Shown here in pieces: positions 19,248 through 29,826 of a stretch of 64,000 bases of DNA. Made by a program: the position numbers and the translations under genes. The notes beneath the pieces are model-generated. The model was not told the origin of the DNA. It saw nothing but the letters and a program-made list of their open reading frames with translations, and made no database searches. Source of the DNA: Klebsiella sp. WP3-W18-ESBL-02 (GTDB lineage Bacteria; Pseudomonadota; Gammaproteobacteria; Enterobacterales; Enterobacteriaceae); the NCBI RefSeq assembly GCF_014168815.1, contig NZ_AP021972.1, positions 1,860,001 to 1,924,000 on the forward strand, given 5' to 3'. Each line of letters begins with the position of its first letter. Within the stretch, counting starts at the first letter, position 1.

Positions 19248-20461
19248 AAATTATGCAATTTAACGTCCGCCTGGCCGAAGGCGGTGCGGCGGGCGTAGCG
19301 CTGGATTTGCATCAGCGCGCGCTGCGCCAGGGGCTGGCGTCGAAATTTATCTACGGTTACGGCAAGGGCGGCAAAAAGAGCGTGAGCCACGATTGTTATC
19401 CGCAGGTGGTCAAGCAGACCGGGCGACTAACGTCGATGGCGAACCTGGCGCTGTTCCGTTTGTTTAACCGCGATCTGTTCGGCAACCTGAACAATCTGTA
19501 TCGCCAGGTGAGCGAAATCGAAGGGCCGGTGGTGCTGCATTTTCACGTGATGCACAGCTACTGGCTGAATCTGGCGGAGGTGGTGAACTTCTGCACCCGG
19601 TTGAGGGCGCATAAACGCGATGTCACGCTTATCTGGACGTTGCACGATCACTGGAGCGTTACGGGGCGCTGCGCGTTTACCGATGGCTGTGATGGCTGGA
19701 AAACCGGCTGTCAGAAGTGCCCGACGCTCGGCAACTATCCGCCGGTGAAGGTCGACCGTGCGCATCAGCAGGTAGAGGAAAAACGCCGGCTATTCCGCCA
19801 GATGCTGGCGCTCGGCTGCCGCTTTATTTCGCCCAGCCAGCACGTTGCCGATGCATTTAACGGCCTCTACGGTATCGGGCGCTGCCAGATTATTAATAAC
19901 GGTATCGATGTTGCCACTGAGGCCATTCTGGCCGAGCTGACGCCGGTAAAACGCCATTCATCGCGTCCTAAAATCGCCGTGGTGGCCCACGATCTGCGTT
20001 ATGACGGTAAAACGAACCAGCAGCTGGTGCGTGACATCATCGCCCTTGGCGACAAGGTCGAGGTGCATACCTTCGGCAAATTCTCGCCGTTTTCCGGCAG
20101 TAACGTGGTGAACCACGGCTTTCTGACCGATAAGCGTCAGCTAATGAGTGAACTGAATCCACTGGACGCACTGCTGTTCAGTTCGCGGGTGGATAACTAC
20201 CCGCTGATTCTGTGCGAAGCACTGTCCATCGGCGTGCCGGTGATTGCCACCCACAGCGAGGCGGCAAAAGAGGTGCTGGCGAAATCCGGTGGCCGAACGG
20301 TGGATGAGACCGACGTACTGACGCTGGTGCAGCAGCCGAAAGCGGAGATCGCCGAATCCATCTTTGGCACGTCACTGGAAAACTTTAGCGCGCGCAGCCG
20401 CAAGGCCTATAGCGGACAACAGATGCTGGAGGAATATGTCTCGTTCTATCAGAGTCTGTAG
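19244..20461 (+). CDS. wcaC: Colanic acid glycosyltransferase WcaC
   Basis: GT4-type (GT-B fold) transferase of the colanic acid repeat unit; 405 aa as in E. coli. The N-terminal half has the Rossmann start KIMQFNVRLAEGGAAGVALDLHQ. A cysteine-rich segment (CAFTDGCDGWKTGCQKC, about 145-161) is typical of this subgroup. The donor-binding motif DNYPLILCEALSIGVPVIA lies near 320-338. Its 3' end overlaps wcaD by 26 bases. Confidence 0.94.
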   Translation: MKIMQFNVRLAEGGAAGVALDLHQRALRQGLASKFIYGYGKGGKKSVSHDCYPQVVKQTGRLTSMANLALFRLFNRDLFGNLNNLYRQVSEIEGPVVLHFHVMHSYWLNLAEVVNFCTRLRAHKRDVTLIWTLHDHWSVTGRCAFTDGCDGWKTGCQKCPTLGNYPPVKVDRAHQQVEEKRRLFRQMLALGCRFISPSQHVADAFNGLYGIGRCQIINNGIDVATEAILAELTPVKRHSSRPKIAVVAHDLRYDGKTNQQLVRDIIALGDKVEVHTFGKFSPFSGSNVVNHGFLTDKRQLMSELNPLDALLFSSRVDNYPLILCEALSIGVPVIATHSEAAKEVLAKSGGRTVDETDVLTLVQQPKAEIAESIFGTSLENFSARSRKAYSGQQMLEEYVSFYQSL

Positions 20462-21659
20462 CTATCTGCTGCTGCCGCTTATTTACTTGCTGGTCAACGT
20501 CAAGCTGGCACAGCTCGGGGAAAGTTTCCCGATTACCATCGTGACCTTTCTGCCGGCGCTGCTGCTGCTGTTTGTTGAGCGCATCAATCTCAAAAAGCTG
20601 ATGATTGCCCTTGGTATCGGCGTCGCGCTCACGCTGTTCAACTACGCCTTTGGCCAATCGCTGGATCCCGGTAAGTACGTCACGTCGACGATGCTGTTTG
20701 TCTATATCGTGATTATCATCGGTATGGTCTGGAGCATTCGCTTTAAAACCATTTCACCGCATAACCACCGCAAAATTCTGCGCTTCTTTTACGTGGTGAT
20801 TACCCTGGTGGTGATGCTGGCGGCGCTGGAGATGGCGCAGATTATTTTAACCGGCGGCAGCAGCCTGATTGCGACAATTTCCAAATATCTTATTTACAGC
20901 AATAGCTATGTTCTGAATTTTATCAAATTCGGCGGAAAGCGAACCACTGCGCTATATTTTGAACCCGCATTCTTCGCTCTGGCATTAATCTCAATTTGGC
21001 TCTGCATCAAACAGTTTGGTATCAAAACGCCAAAGTCTGATGCTATGATTATGGCAGGGATAATTCTTTCCGGGTCCTTTTCAGGGGTAATGACATTTAT
21101 TCTGTTTTACCTGCTTGAGTGGGCTTTTCAGTATCTGAACAAAGAGGCGATTAAGAAAAAGTTGCCGCTGGCGATTATCTCATTAGGGGCGTTTTTTATC
21201 GGCCTGGTATTTGCGTTCCCGTATATTGCGGAACGTATTGGCGATTTGGGTACGGAAGGCTCATCGTCATATTATCGTATTATAGGTCCGCTGGTGATGG
21301 TCGGCTATTCATTAACCAGCGTTGATGGGGTTGTGCGTTTTGGTTCACTTTACGAATATGTGGCATCATTCGGAATATTTAACGGTGCGGATGTCGGTAA
21401 AACCATAGACAATGGTTTGTATCTGTTAATGATTTATTTTTCCTGGTTTGCTGTGGTATTAACTGCCGGTTATCTATATTACGTCTTTAAAATGTTCATT
21501 AACGCATTTGGGAATAATCGTAATTTTTCTGTGCAGCTGTATCTTTTTACGCCGATATCGTTGTTTTTTACCGGTTCGATATTTAGCCCGGAATATGCAT
21601 TTTTAATTGTTTGTCCTTTTATTCTGCGTAAAGCGCTGAATATTGCCGACAGTCGATGA
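20436..21659 (+). CDS. wcaD: Colanic acid polymerase WcaD (Wzy-like)
   Basis: Polytopic inner-membrane protein proposed as the colanic acid polymerase. 407 aa, about 11-12 membrane helices. I chose ATG 20436 (M-S-R-S-I-R-V) because it matches the E. coli start in length and has GGAGGA just upstream, inside the wcaC 3' end; the frame is open 24 codons further up but in wcaC sequence. The distal half is more AT-rich than the neighbouring genes, common for such integral polymerases. Confidence 0.92.
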   Translation: MSRSIRVCSYLLLPLIYLLVNVKLAQLGESFPITIVTFLPALLLLFVERINLKKLMIALGIGVALTLFNYAFGQSLDPGKYVTSTMLFVYIVIIIGMVWSIRFKTISPHNHRKILRFFYVVITLVVMLAALEMAQIILTGGSSLIATISKYLIYSNSYVLNFIKFGGKRTTALYFEPAFFALALISIWLCIKQFGIKTPKSDAMIMAGIILSGSFSGVMTFILFYLLEWAFQYLNKEAIKKKLPLAIISLGAFFIGLVFAFPYIAERIGDLGTEGSSSYYRIIGPLVMVGYSLTSVDGVVRFGSLYEYVASFGIFNGADVGKTIDNGLYLLMIYFSWFAVVLTAGYLYYVFKMFINAFGNNRNFSVQLYLFTPISLFFTGSIFSPEYAFLIVCPFILRKALNIADSR

Positions 21660-21667
21660 GGTGAAAC

Positions 21668-22414
21668 ATGTTGTTGAGCGTGGTAACCGTGGCGTTTCGT
21701 AACGTAGACGGAGTGGTCAAAACCTGGCGTTCGCTGGCGCATCTGGCGAACGATCCGAGCCTCACCTTTGAGTGGATTGTCGTCGACGGCGGCTCACAGG
21801 ACGGGACGGCGGAATTTCTTGAGAAACGCAATGGCCAGTACCGATTACGCTACATCAGCGAGCCGGATAAAGGGCTGTACGATGCGATGAATAAAGGCAT
21901 CCGCATGGCGCAGGGCAAGTTTGTTCTGTTCCTGAACTCCGGCGACAGTTTCCATCCTGACGTTTCGCAGTTTGTCCGCCAGCTGCGCGCTAAAAACGAT
22001 GATGCGATGTACCTCGGCGACGCGATGCTGGACTTCGGCGACGGTCATCGTATCCGGCGCAGCGCAAAGCGCGGCTGGTACATTTATCACAGCCTACCGG
22101 CGAGCCATCAGGCGATTTTCTTCCCGCTGCGTGGCTTACAACATTATCCGTACGATGTGCAGTACCGCGTTTCTTCTGACTATGCGCTGGCTGCCCGGAT
22201 GTATAAATCAGGCTATACCTTTAAGCGTATTAAAGGGCTGGTGTCCGAATTTTCCATGGGCGGTGTTTCCACCACGAATAATATGCAACTGTGCCAGGAT
22301 GCCAAAAAGGTACAGCGCGATATATTGCGAATGCCGACGCTGTTGACGGAATTATCATATTTATTACGCCTGCGCACGACCGGTAAAACCAAAGCCTTAT
22401 ATCACAAAGCATAA
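21668..22414 (+). CDS. wcaE: Colanic acid glycosyltransferase WcaE
   Basis: GT2 family transferase; 248 aa as in E. coli. GT-A signature [20 protein letters not shown] at the start, [12 protein letters not shown] (about 37-48), and [30 protein letters not shown] (about 59-88) with the acidic donor-site region. AGGTGA stands before the ATG, nine bases after wcaD. The linkage it makes is not known from sequence. Confidence 0.94.
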   Translation: MLLSVVTVAFRNVDGVVKTWRSLAHLANDPSLTFEWIVVDGGSQDGTAEFLEKRNGQYRLRYISEPDKGLYDAMNKGIRMAQGKFVLFLNSGDSFHPDVSQFVRQLRAKNDDAMYLGDAMLDFGDGHRIRRSAKRGWYIYHSLPASHQAIFFPLRGLQHYPYDVQYRVSSDYALAARMYKSGYTFKRIKGLVSEFSMGGVSTTNNMQLCQDAKKVQRDILRMPTLLTELSYLLRLRTTGKTKALYHKA

Positions 22415-22423
22415 GGGGTCAGG

Positions 22424-22978
22424 ATGCAGGAATTATCAGGATTTTCAGTACCGAAAGGTTTTCGCGGTGCCGGGGGCATTAAAGTTCAAATCTGGTGGGC
22501 GGTACAGGCAACATTATTTGCGTGGTCGCCACAGATTCTGTATCGCTGGCGTGCATTTTTATTACGCCTGTTTGGCGCGAAAATAGGAAAAAACGTAGTG
22601 ATTCGCCCGTCGGTGAAAATTACCTATCCGTGGAAATTAACCATTGGTGATTACGCCTGGGTGGGGGATGACGCGGTGTTATATACCCTTGGGAACATTA
22701 CCCTTGGGGCGAATTCGGTCGTATCGCAAAAATGTTATTTATGCACCGGCAGTCATGATTATCAAAGCGCGCATTTTGATATTAACGCTGCGCCAATTGT
22801 GGTCGGTGAAAAATGCTGGCTGGCAACGGATGTTTTTGTCGCACCCGGTATAACGATTGGCCATGGCACGATCGTCGGTGCCCGCAGCAGTGTATTTAAA
22901 TCGCTACCGGCAAATACGATTTGCCGTGGCAATCCCGCAGTGGTTACGCGTGAGCGCGTAGAGAAAGTGAATCCCTAA
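22424..22978 (+). CDS. wcaF: Colanic acid acetyltransferase WcaF
   Basis: Left-handed beta-helix O-acetyltransferase of the NodL/LacA type; second acetylase of colanic acid. 184 aa against 182. Hexapeptide repeats span about 50-175; the catalytic His lies in LCTGSHDYQSAHF (about 107-119). The start M-Q-E-L-S-G-F follows AGGATG-type spacing after wcaE. Confidence 0.94.
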   Translation: MQELSGFSVPKGFRGAGGIKVQIWWAVQATLFAWSPQILYRWRAFLLRLFGAKIGKNVVIRPSVKITYPWKLTIGDYAWVGDDAVLYTLGNITLGANSVVSQKCYLCTGSHDYQSAHFDINAAPIVVGEKCWLATDVFVAPGITIGHGTIVGARSSVFKSLPANTICRGNPAVVTRERVEKVNP

Positions 22979-23002
22979 ACGGGACAAATTGAGGAAAATA
23001 GC

Positions 23003-24124
23003 ATGTCAAAAGTTGCACTTATTACCGGCGTAACGGGGCAAGACGGTTCTTATCTGGCGGAACTGCTGCTGGAGAAAGGCTATGAAGTTCACGGGATCAA
23101 GCGCCGTGCTTCCTCCTTTAATACCGAACGTGTCGATCACATCTATCAGGATCCGCACAGCAGTAATCCGAAGTTCCATCTGCACTACGGCGATTTAACC
23201 GACAGCTCCAACCTGACGCGTATTTTGCAAGAAGTACAGCCGGATGAAGTCTATAACCTCGGGGCGATGAGCCACGTCGCCGTGTCGTTCGAGTCTCCGG
23301 AATATACTGCCGATGTGGATGCCATGGGAACGCTGCGCCTGCTGGAGGCGATTCGCTTCCTGGGGCTGGAGAAGAAAACCCGTTTCTATCAGGCGTCAAC
23401 CTCTGAGCTGTATGGCCTGGTGCAGGAAATTCCGCAGAAAGAGACCACGCCGTTTTATCCGCGCTCGCCGTATGCCGTGGCCAAACTGTATGCCTACTGG
23501 ATCACCGTCAACTACCGTGAATCCTACGGCATGTACGCCTGTAACGGCATTCTGTTTAACCATGAATCTTCGCGCCGCGGCGAAACCTTCGTCACCCGCA
23601 AAATCACCCGCGCGATTGCCAACATTGCTCAGGGTCTGGAGAAGTGTCTGTACCTCGGCAACATGGATTCCCTGCGTGACTGGGGCCACGCGAAAGACTA
23701 CGTCAAAATGCAGTGGATGATGCTGCAGCAGGACCATCCGGAAGATTTCGTGATTGCCACCGGCGTGCAGTATTCGGTACGTCAGTTTGTCGAAATGGCG
23801 GCGGCTCAGCTGGGCATCAAACTGCGCTTCGAAGGGAAGGGCGTTGAAGAGAAAGGCATCGTGGTTTCCGTGACTGGCCATGATGCGCCGGGCGTGAAGC
23901 CGGGTGATGTGATGGTGGCGGTCGATCCACGCTACTTCCGTCCGGCGGAAGTGGAAACCCTGCTCGGCGACCCAACCAAAGCGCATGAGAAGCTGGGCTG
24001 GAAGCCGGAAACGACCGTGCAGGAAATGGTGTCTGAAATGGTGGCTAAGGATCTTGAGGCGGCGAAGAAATACTCACTCTTAAAGTCACATGGTTATGAC
24101 GTTGCGATTGCGGTAGGGAGCTGA
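23003..24124 (+). CDS. gmd: GDP-mannose 4,6-dehydratase Gmd (colanic acid)
   Basis: Converts GDP-D-mannose to GDP-4-keto-6-deoxy-D-mannose, first step to GDP-L-fucose. 373 aa, exactly the E. coli length. NADP-binding GVTGQDGSY at residues 9-17; catalytic STSELYG and [15 protein letters not shown] (Tyr-x3-Lys). The codon use is GC-rich as in the upstream genes until about the last 60 bases, where composition drops at the border of the low-GC block. A second, divergent gmd lies at 47548. Confidence 0.98.
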   Translation: MSKVALITGVTGQDGSYLAELLLEKGYEVHGIKRRASSFNTERVDHIYQDPHSSNPKFHLHYGDLTDSSNLTRILQEVQPDEVYNLGAMSHVAVSFESPEYTADVDAMGTLRLLEAIRFLGLEKKTRFYQASTSELYGLVQEIPQKETTPFYPRSPYAVAKLYAYWITVNYRESYGMYACNGILFNHESSRRGETFVTRKITRAIANIAQGLEKCLYLGNMDSLRDWGHAKDYVKMQWMMLQQDHPEDFVIATGVQYSVRQFVEMAAAQLGIKLRFEGKGVEEKGIVVSVTGHDAPGVKPGDVMVAVDPRYFRPAEVETLLGDPTKAHEKLGWKPETTVQEMVSEMVAKDLEAAKKYSLLKSHGYDVAIAVGS

Positions 24125-24126
24125 TT

Positions 24127-25095
24127 ATGAATAAGAAACGTGTTTATATCGCTGGTCATCGCGGCATGGTGGGATCTGCTATTTATCGACAACTTTCTGA
24201 ACGTGAAGATATAGAGCTTGTTGTACGCAGTCGTGAGCAACTTAATCTATTGGATACCCGCGCTGTGAATGAGTTTTTCGCGAGCGAACAGTTGGATGAA
24301 ATATACCTTGCAGCGGCAAAGGTGGGTGGGATTATGGCTAATAATACTTATCCGTCAGATTTCATCTATGAAAATATGATGATGGAAAATAATATTATCC
24401 ATGCGGCGCATAGTTTTAATGTTCAGAAACTTCTTTTTCTTGGTTCTTCATGTATTTATCCTAAATTTGCGGAGCAGCCGATCAAGGAGAGCGAACTTCT
24501 ACAAGGAACGTTAGAACCCACAAATGAGCCTTATGCAATTGCTAAAATTGCCGGGATAAAATTATGTGAATCATACAATCGCCAATATGGTCGAGATTAT
24601 CGCTCGGTGATGCCAACAAATCTGTATGGGCAAAATGATAACTTCCACTTACATAATTCTCATGTGATTCCTGCACTATTACGTCGTTTTCATGACGCGG
24701 TGTACCGTAACGATAAGACCGTGGTGGTTTGGGGAAGTGGAAAACCAATGCGTGAATTTTTGCATGTTGACGATATGGCGGCAGCAAGTATTCACGTTAT
24801 GGAACTTGATGATGAAGTTTGGCAGGAACAAACAAATCCGATGTTGTCACATGTAAATGTTGGCACTGGCGAAGATTGTACGATCCGCGAACTCGCGGAC
24901 ACCATTGCGAAAGTAGTAGGATTTCAAGGTGAAATTAAATTTGATCCTTCTAAGCCTGATGGCACGCCACGTAAACTACTTGATGTTAGCCGTCTTAGAA
25001 AATTGGGTTGGCATCATGAGATTGCTCTTGAACAGGGGCTCATCTTAACCTACCGATGGTTCCTTGATAATCAGCATCAATTCAGGGGGGAGTAA
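24127..25095 (+). CDS. fcl: GDP-L-fucose synthase Fcl (WcaG)
   Basis: Bifunctional 3,5-epimerase/4-reductase that completes GDP-L-fucose. 322 aa against 321. SDR motifs: GHRGMVGSA near the N-terminus; catalytic Ser/Cys region [10 protein letters not shown] (about 102-111); Tyr-x3-Lys in [18 protein letters not shown]. First gene of the AT-richer block: the 60 bases at 24181-24240 contain 24 G/C (40 percent), against 35 (58 percent) at 23461-23520 in gmd. Overlaps gmm by one base (TAATG). Confidence 0.97.
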   Translation: MNKKRVYIAGHRGMVGSAIYRQLSEREDIELVVRSREQLNLLDTRAVNEFFASEQLDEIYLAAAKVGGIMANNTYPSDFIYENMMMENNIIHAAHSFNVQKLLFLGSSCIYPKFAEQPIKESELLQGTLEPTNEPYAIAKIAGIKLCESYNRQYGRDYRSVMPTNLYGQNDNFHLHNSHVIPALLRRFHDAVYRNDKTVVVWGSGKPMREFLHVDDMAAASIHVMELDDEVWQEQTNPMLSHVNVGTGEDCTIRELADTIAKVVGFQGEIKFDPSKPDGTPRKLLDVSRLRKLGWHHEIALEQGLILTYRWFLDNQHQFRGE

Positions 25096-25574
25096 TGTTT
25101 CTTAATCCAGAAGAGTTTTCACAGGTTGTCAGTAAAACCCCTCTTATTTCAATTGATTTTATTCTTGAAAATGAACAAGGAGAATTTCTTGTTGGCCGAA
25201 GAAAAAATAGACCTGCTCAAGGGTATTGGTTTGTTCCTGGCGGTAGAGTGTTAAAAGATGAAGATCTAAGTTTTGCCTTCACTCGTCTTGCCGAAGAGGA
25301 ATTAAATCAAAGATTTTCTATTTTAGATGGAAATTTTTTTGGGGTATGGCAGCATTTTTATAATGATAATTTTTCTTCTTCTGAGTTTACTACTCATTAT
25401 ATTGTGCTTGGCTTTCGTCTTAAAATTAATACCGGACAGAGGTACTTTCCGTCGGGTCAGCATGATTCATGGCGGTGGATGACTGCCGCAGAGTTGCTTA
25501 CCGATGAGAACGTTCATGAGAATACGCGGGCCTATTTTGATAAAAATCTTCAGCATCAGGTATTTGGACTATGA
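25095..25574 (+). CDS. gmm: GDP-mannose mannosyl hydrolase Gmm (WcaH, Nudix)
   Basis: Nudix-family enzyme that hydrolyses GDP-mannose or GDP-glucose to the free sugar and GDP, possibly tuning the pool for fucose synthesis. 159 aa, full length. The modified Nudix box [26 protein letters not shown] (about 51-76) has the altered pattern typical of Gmm. It overlaps wcaI by four bases. Codon use is strongly AT-rich. Confidence 0.95.
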   Translation: MFLNPEEFSQVVSKTPLISIDFILENEQGEFLVGRRKNRPAQGYWFVPGGRVLKDEDLSFAFTRLAEEELNQRFSILDGNFFGVWQHFYNDNFSSSEFTTHYIVLGFRLKINTGQRYFPSGQHDSWRWMTAAELLTDENVHENTRAYFDKNLQHQVFGL

Positions 25575-26794
25575 AGATTCTTGTGTATGGCATCAATTAT
25601 TCACCGGAACTTACTGGGATCGGCAAGTATACCGGGGAGATGGTCGAATGGATGGTAAATAAAGGGCATGATGTACGTGTTATTACAGCCCCGCCTTATT
25701 ATCCAGAGTGGCGTGTACATCAGGCGTATTCTTCATGGCAGTATCGTCGCGAGGAAGGCGATTCTATTGTCTGGAGATGCCCGATTTATGTCCCGAAAAA
25801 GCTAACAATGCTGAAGCGGATGTTACATCTCAGCAGTTTTGCAGTAAGCAGCATCTTCCCATTACTGGCACAACGAGGCTGGAAACCTGACTTGATTATC
25901 GGCGTCATACCAACGTTGTTTTGTACTCCGGGGATGCGTCTTCTGGCTAAGCTAACGGGCGCGAAAACCTTATTACATATTCAGGATTATGAGGTTGACG
26001 CGATGATCGGACTGCGATTTTCAGGAAAGAGAAAGACAGGAAATATGGCACGTCTTGCCAGCGCGTTTGAACGTACTGGTTTACTTGGCGTCGATTATAT
26101 TTCAACTATCTCTCATGCCATGATGAGAAAGGCACAAGATAAAGGTGTGCCGCAAGACAAAATCATTTTCTTTCCTAATTGGACTGAGGTTTCGCGCTTC
26201 CGTCAGGTTTGTTCAACCGATATTGAATCAATGAGGCAACAGCTTAATCTTCCAAAAAATAAAAAGATAATTCTTTATTCTGGAAATATCGGCGAAAAAC
26301 AGGGTATGGAAATTATCGTTGAGGCTGCTGCGCGTAAGCTGGATACACCGTGGGTATTTGTTATTGTTGGTGAAGGAGGCGGTAAAAATAAAATTGAAAA
26401 AATGGTTGCTGATCGTGAATTGACAAATGTTAAATTCTATCCGCTACAACCTTATGAATTTTTACCCGCATTACTTAAAATGGCGGATTGCCATTTGATT
26501 ATTCAGCGGCGAGGTGCTGCTGATGCCGTGTTACCTTCGAAATTGACCAATATTTTAGCTGTTGGCGGTAATTCTGTGATTACTGCAGAATCAGACACTG
26601 AACTTGGACTCCTTTGTCAAAAACATCCCGGTATTGCGGTGTGCGTAGAACCAGAATCCGTTGACGCGTTGATCCACGGTATCGAATTGGCATTGAAATA
26701 CCCTGTAAATAATACTGTCGCTCAAGCCTATGCAGAGAATGCCTTCGATAAGGAAAGCATTCTTAATAAATTTATTTCGGATATGCAGGAATGA
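25571..26794 (+). CDS. wcaI: Colanic acid glycosyltransferase WcaI
   Basis: GT4-type transferase, proposed as a fucosyltransferase of the colanic acid unit. 407 aa as in E. coli. It starts [23 protein letters not shown]; the donor region has [36 protein letters not shown] (about 296-331). It lies inside the AT-rich block; its stop overlaps with the ATG at 26791. Confidence 0.94.
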   Translation: MKILVYGINYSPELTGIGKYTGEMVEWMVNKGHDVRVITAPPYYPEWRVHQAYSSWQYRREEGDSIVWRCPIYVPKKLTMLKRMLHLSSFAVSSIFPLLAQRGWKPDLIIGVIPTLFCTPGMRLLAKLTGAKTLLHIQDYEVDAMIGLRFSGKRKTGNMARLASAFERTGLLGVDYISTISHAMMRKAQDKGVPQDKIIFFPNWTEVSRFRQVCSTDIESMRQQLNLPKNKKIILYSGNIGEKQGMEIIVEAAARKLDTPWVFVIVGEGGGKNKIEKMVADRELTNVKFYPLQPYEFLPALLKMADCHLIIQRRGAADAVLPSKLTNILAVGGNSVITAESDTELGLLCQKHPGIAVCVEPESVDALIHGIELALKYPVNNTVAQAYAENAFDKESILNKFISDMQE

Positions 26795-26796
26795 TT

Positions 26797-28236
26797 ATGA
26801 ATCAGAATAAACTTTATCCAATTATCATTGCTGGTGGTTCCGGGAGTCGATTATGGCCATTATCCAGAACGCTATATCCCAAGCAATTTTTAAGCATTAA
26901 TGGCGAGGGGTCTATGCTTCAATCGACGATCGGTCGACTGCATGGATTAGACTGCGTACCACCGTTTGTTATTTGTAATGAAAAACACCGTTTTATTGCT
27001 GCGGAGCAATTACAGAATGTAGGCCAATTAACCGGAAATGTGATTCTTGAGCCAGCAGCTCGTAATACTGCTCCAGCTATTGCTTTAGCCGCATTGATAG
27101 CGTGTAAAAACGAACCTGACCATAACCCATTGCTGCTTGTTCTTGCAGCAGACCATGTTGTGGAGGAACGAAAAGCATTTCAGGACGCAGTGAACTCTGC
27201 AATTCCATTGGCTGAAAATGGTAAATTAGTTACCTTTGGCATAGTTCCAGATGCCCCTGAAACAGGATATGGATATATTCTTCGTGGCGATGTTAATAGT
27301 ACAGAAATAAACGTGGATTCTGTAGCGTTTGATGTTGCGGCTTTTGTTGAAAAACCCGATCAGAAAACGGCAGAAAGATACCTGTCAAGTGGAAATTACT
27401 ATTGGAATAGCGGTATGTTTTTATTCCAGGCCAGGCGTTATCTGGAGGAGTTGGAAAAATATCGACCGGATATTTTACAGGCATGCCAGGAGGCCGTGGC
27501 TAACGCCGAAATTGATAATGACTTTATCCGCGTGGATAAAATGGCTTTTGAGATGTGCCCTGATGAATCAATCGATTATGCCGTTATGGAAAAAACGAGT
27601 GATGCTGTGGTGTTGCCTATGAACGTGGGATGGAGCGATGTCGGCTCATGGTCGTCCCTTTGGGCAATTAGCCATCATGACTCTGAGGGCAATGTCCAGC
27701 ACGGCGATGTGATCAGCCATAACACCGAAAATAGCTATGTATATGCTGAGTCTGGTTTGGTAACGACCGTAGGGGTGAAAGATCTCATTGTTGTACAAAC
27801 GAAAGATGCCGTATTGATTGCCAACAAAAGCGAAGTTCAGGATGTAAAAAAGATCGTTGAAAGAATCAAAGCTGAAGGCAGAAATGAGCATCATATTCAC
27901 CGTGAGGTTTATCGCCCTTGGGGCAAATATGACTCGATAGATGATGGAAATCGCTACCAGGTTAAACGAATCACAGTTAAACCTGGAAGTGGCTTTGAAA
28001 TGCGGATGCATCATCATCGTGCAGAGCATTGGATTATTGTGGCGGGTACAGCAGAGGTAACTATTAATAGTAGTACCCATTTATTATGTGAGAACCAATC
28101 TATTTATATCCCACAGGGAACGGCTCATTGTCTTCTTAATCCGGGTAAAGTACCCCTTGAAATGATTGAAGTTCGTTCAGGAACATATCTTGAAGAAGAT
28201 GATATTGTAAGATTTTCCACGAGTGATTATCTGTAA
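26797..28236 (+). CDS. manC: Mannose-1-phosphate guanylyltransferase ManC (colanic acid copy, CpsB)
   Basis: Makes GDP-mannose from mannose-1-phosphate and GTP. 479 aa from ATG 26797, preferred because AGGA stands six bases before it and it aligns with the E. coli N-terminus; an ATG two codons upstream overlaps the wcaI stop. Pyrophosphorylase signature [24 protein letters not shown] (about 9-32), VEKPD region near 190, and the C-terminal cupin ([22 protein letters not shown]). Last gene of the AT-rich block. A second manC is at 38005. Confidence 0.97.
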   Translation: MNQNKLYPIIIAGGSGSRLWPLSRTLYPKQFLSINGEGSMLQSTIGRLHGLDCVPPFVICNEKHRFIAAEQLQNVGQLTGNVILEPAARNTAPAIALAALIACKNEPDHNPLLLVLAADHVVEERKAFQDAVNSAIPLAENGKLVTFGIVPDAPETGYGYILRGDVNSTEINVDSVAFDVAAFVEKPDQKTAERYLSSGNYYWNSGMFLFQARRYLEELEKYRPDILQACQEAVANAEIDNDFIRVDKMAFEMCPDESIDYAVMEKTSDAVVLPMNVGWSDVGSWSSLWAISHHDSEGNVQHGDVISHNTENSYVYAESGLVTTVGVKDLIVVQTKDAVLIANKSEVQDVKKIVERIKAEGRNEHHIHREVYRPWGKYDSIDDGNRYQVKRITVKPGSGFEMRMHHHRAEHWIIVAGTAEVTINSSTHLLCENQSIYIPQGTAHCLLNPGKVPLEMIEVRSGTYLEEDDIVRFSTSDYL

Positions 28237-28340
28237 TTAAATTTGATTAAATAGTTTTTCATCTTCTCCAGAATAGTTAATTAAGTTTATGTCCATTTAT
28301 ACGGTTGGACAGGTGCTCTATTACCTACAAAAGGTACAAC

Positions 28341-29711
28341 ATGAAAAAATTAACCTGTTTTAAAGCCTACGACATCCGCGGCAAGCTTGGCGAAGAGCTG
28401 AATGAAGACATCGCCTGGCGCATTGGTCGCGCCTACGGTGAATACCTGAAACCGCAAACGATCGTGCTGGGCGGTGACGTGCGCCTGACCAGCGAAGCGC
28501 TGAAGCTGGCGCTGGCTAACGGCCTGCGTGATGCGGGCGTCGACGTGCTGGATATTGGCCTGTCCGGCACCGAAGAGATTTACTTTGCCACCTTCCACCT
28601 TGGCATTGACGGCGGCATTGAAGTCACCGCCAGCCATAACCCTATGGATTACAACGGGATGAAGCTGGTGCGCGAGGGCGCGCGCCCGATCAGCGGAGAT
28701 ACCGGCCTGCGCAACGTGCAGCGCCTGGCGGAGGCCAACGACTTTCCGCCAGTGAACCCTGCCGCGCGTGGCAGCTATCGCAAAATCGATCTGCGGGATG
28801 CCTACATTGATCACCTGCTGGGCTATATCGACGTTAAGAATCTCACCCCGCTCAAGCTGGTGGTGAATTCCGGCAACGGTGCGGCGGGCCCGGTGATTGA
28901 TGCGCTGGAGGCGCGCTTCGCTGCACTCAACGTGCCGGTAAGCCTGATAAAAGTACACAACACGCCGGATGGCACCTTCCCGCACGGCATTCCTAATCCA
29001 CTGCTGCCGGAATGCCGCGCCGATACCCGCGAGGCGGTGATTAAGTACGGCGCCGATATGGGCATCGCTTTTGACGGTGATTTCGACCGCTGCTTCCTGT
29101 TTGACGAAAAAGGGCAGTTTATTGAGGGCTATTACATTGTTGGCCTGCTGGCGGAAGCGTTTCTGGAGAAGCACCCCGGCGCACGGATCATTCACGACCC
29201 GCGACTGTCGTGGAACACCGTGGATGTGGTCACGGCGGCGGGCGGTACGCCGGTCATGTCGAAGACCGGCCACGCCTTTATTAAAGAACGCATGCGACAG
29301 GACGACGCAGTGTACGGCGGCGAGATGAGCGCCCATCACTACTTCCGCGACTTTGCCTACTGCGACAGCGGCATGATCCCATGGCTGCTGGTGAGCGAGC
29401 TGCTGTGCCTGAAGGGCAAAACCCTCGGCGAGCTGGTACGCGATCGCATGGCGGCGTTTCCGGCCAGCGGTGAAATCAACAGCCAACTGGTGGCACCGTC
29501 GGAAGCCATCGCCCGCGTCGAAGCGCATTTTGCCGGCAGCGCGCTGGAAATTGACCGCACCGACGGTATCAGCCTGGCGTTTGCCGACTGGCGCTTCAAC
29601 CTGCGCTCCTCCAACACCGAGCCGGTGGTGCGCCTGAACGTGGAGTCCCGCGGGAATACGCCGCTGATGCAGGCGCGAACGCAGGACATTCTGGCGCTGC
29701 TTAATCAGTAA
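28341..29711 (+). CDS. manB: Phosphomannomutase ManB (colanic acid copy, CpsG)
   Basis: Converts mannose-6-phosphate to mannose-1-phosphate. 456 aa as in E. coli. The active-site serine loop [13 protein letters not shown] (Ser near residue 98), metal loop DGDFDRC (about 245-251), sugar loop [10 protein letters not shown] and phosphate-binding [14 protein letters not shown] are all present. G+C rises sharply again here compared with manC just upstream. ATG 28341 (M-K-K-L-T-C-F) matches the known start; a 104-base AT-rich gap precedes it. Confidence 0.97.
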   Translation: MKKLTCFKAYDIRGKLGEELNEDIAWRIGRAYGEYLKPQTIVLGGDVRLTSEALKLALANGLRDAGVDVLDIGLSGTEEIYFATFHLGIDGGIEVTASHNPMDYNGMKLVREGARPISGDTGLRNVQRLAEANDFPPVNPAARGSYRKIDLRDAYIDHLLGYIDVKNLTPLKLVVNSGNGAAGPVIDALEARFAALNVPVSLIKVHNTPDGTFPHGIPNPLLPECRADTREAVIKYGADMGIAFDGDFDRCFLFDEKGQFIEGYYIVGLLAEAFLEKHPGARIIHDPRLSWNTVDVVTAAGGTPVMSKTGHAFIKERMRQDDAVYGGEMSAHHYFRDFAYCDSGMIPWLLVSELLCLKGKTLGELVRDRMAAFPASGEINSQLVAPSEAIARVEAHFAGSALEIDRTDGISLAFADWRFNLRSSNTEPVVRLNVESRGNTPLMQARTQDILALLNQ

Positions 29712-29717
29712 TTATTG

Positions 29718-29804
29718 CCCCTCACTCCGACCCTCTCCCCAATGGGGCGAAGGAGAAAGCCGACTATTCCTTCTCCCTTTTGGGGAGAGGAGCAGGGTGA
29801 GGGG
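29718..29804. repeat. Long imperfect palindrome between manB and wcaJ
   Basis: CCCCTCACTCC..CCCTCTCCCCAA on the left pairs with TTGGGGAGAGGAGCAGGGTGAGGGG on the right (11 of 12 in the inner arm). An inner arm pair GGAGAAAG/CCTTCTCC lies in the loop. The whole could fold into a branched hairpin of about 87 bases. Its outer ends are shared with the element at 17830-17880. Confidence 0.75.
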
Positions 29805-29826
29805 AAAATGACGAATAGGACCAACG

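Noticed and set aside
24127..28236. Low-GC block taken as a separate mobile element or insertion
   Set aside because: Gene order is exactly that of the colanic acid operon and no transposase, terminal repeat or integrase is seen; replacement by recombination explains it better.
28350..29528. 392-codon minus-strand frame opposite manB
   Set aside because: Shadow of phosphomannomutase; no ribosome site and no recognisable domain.
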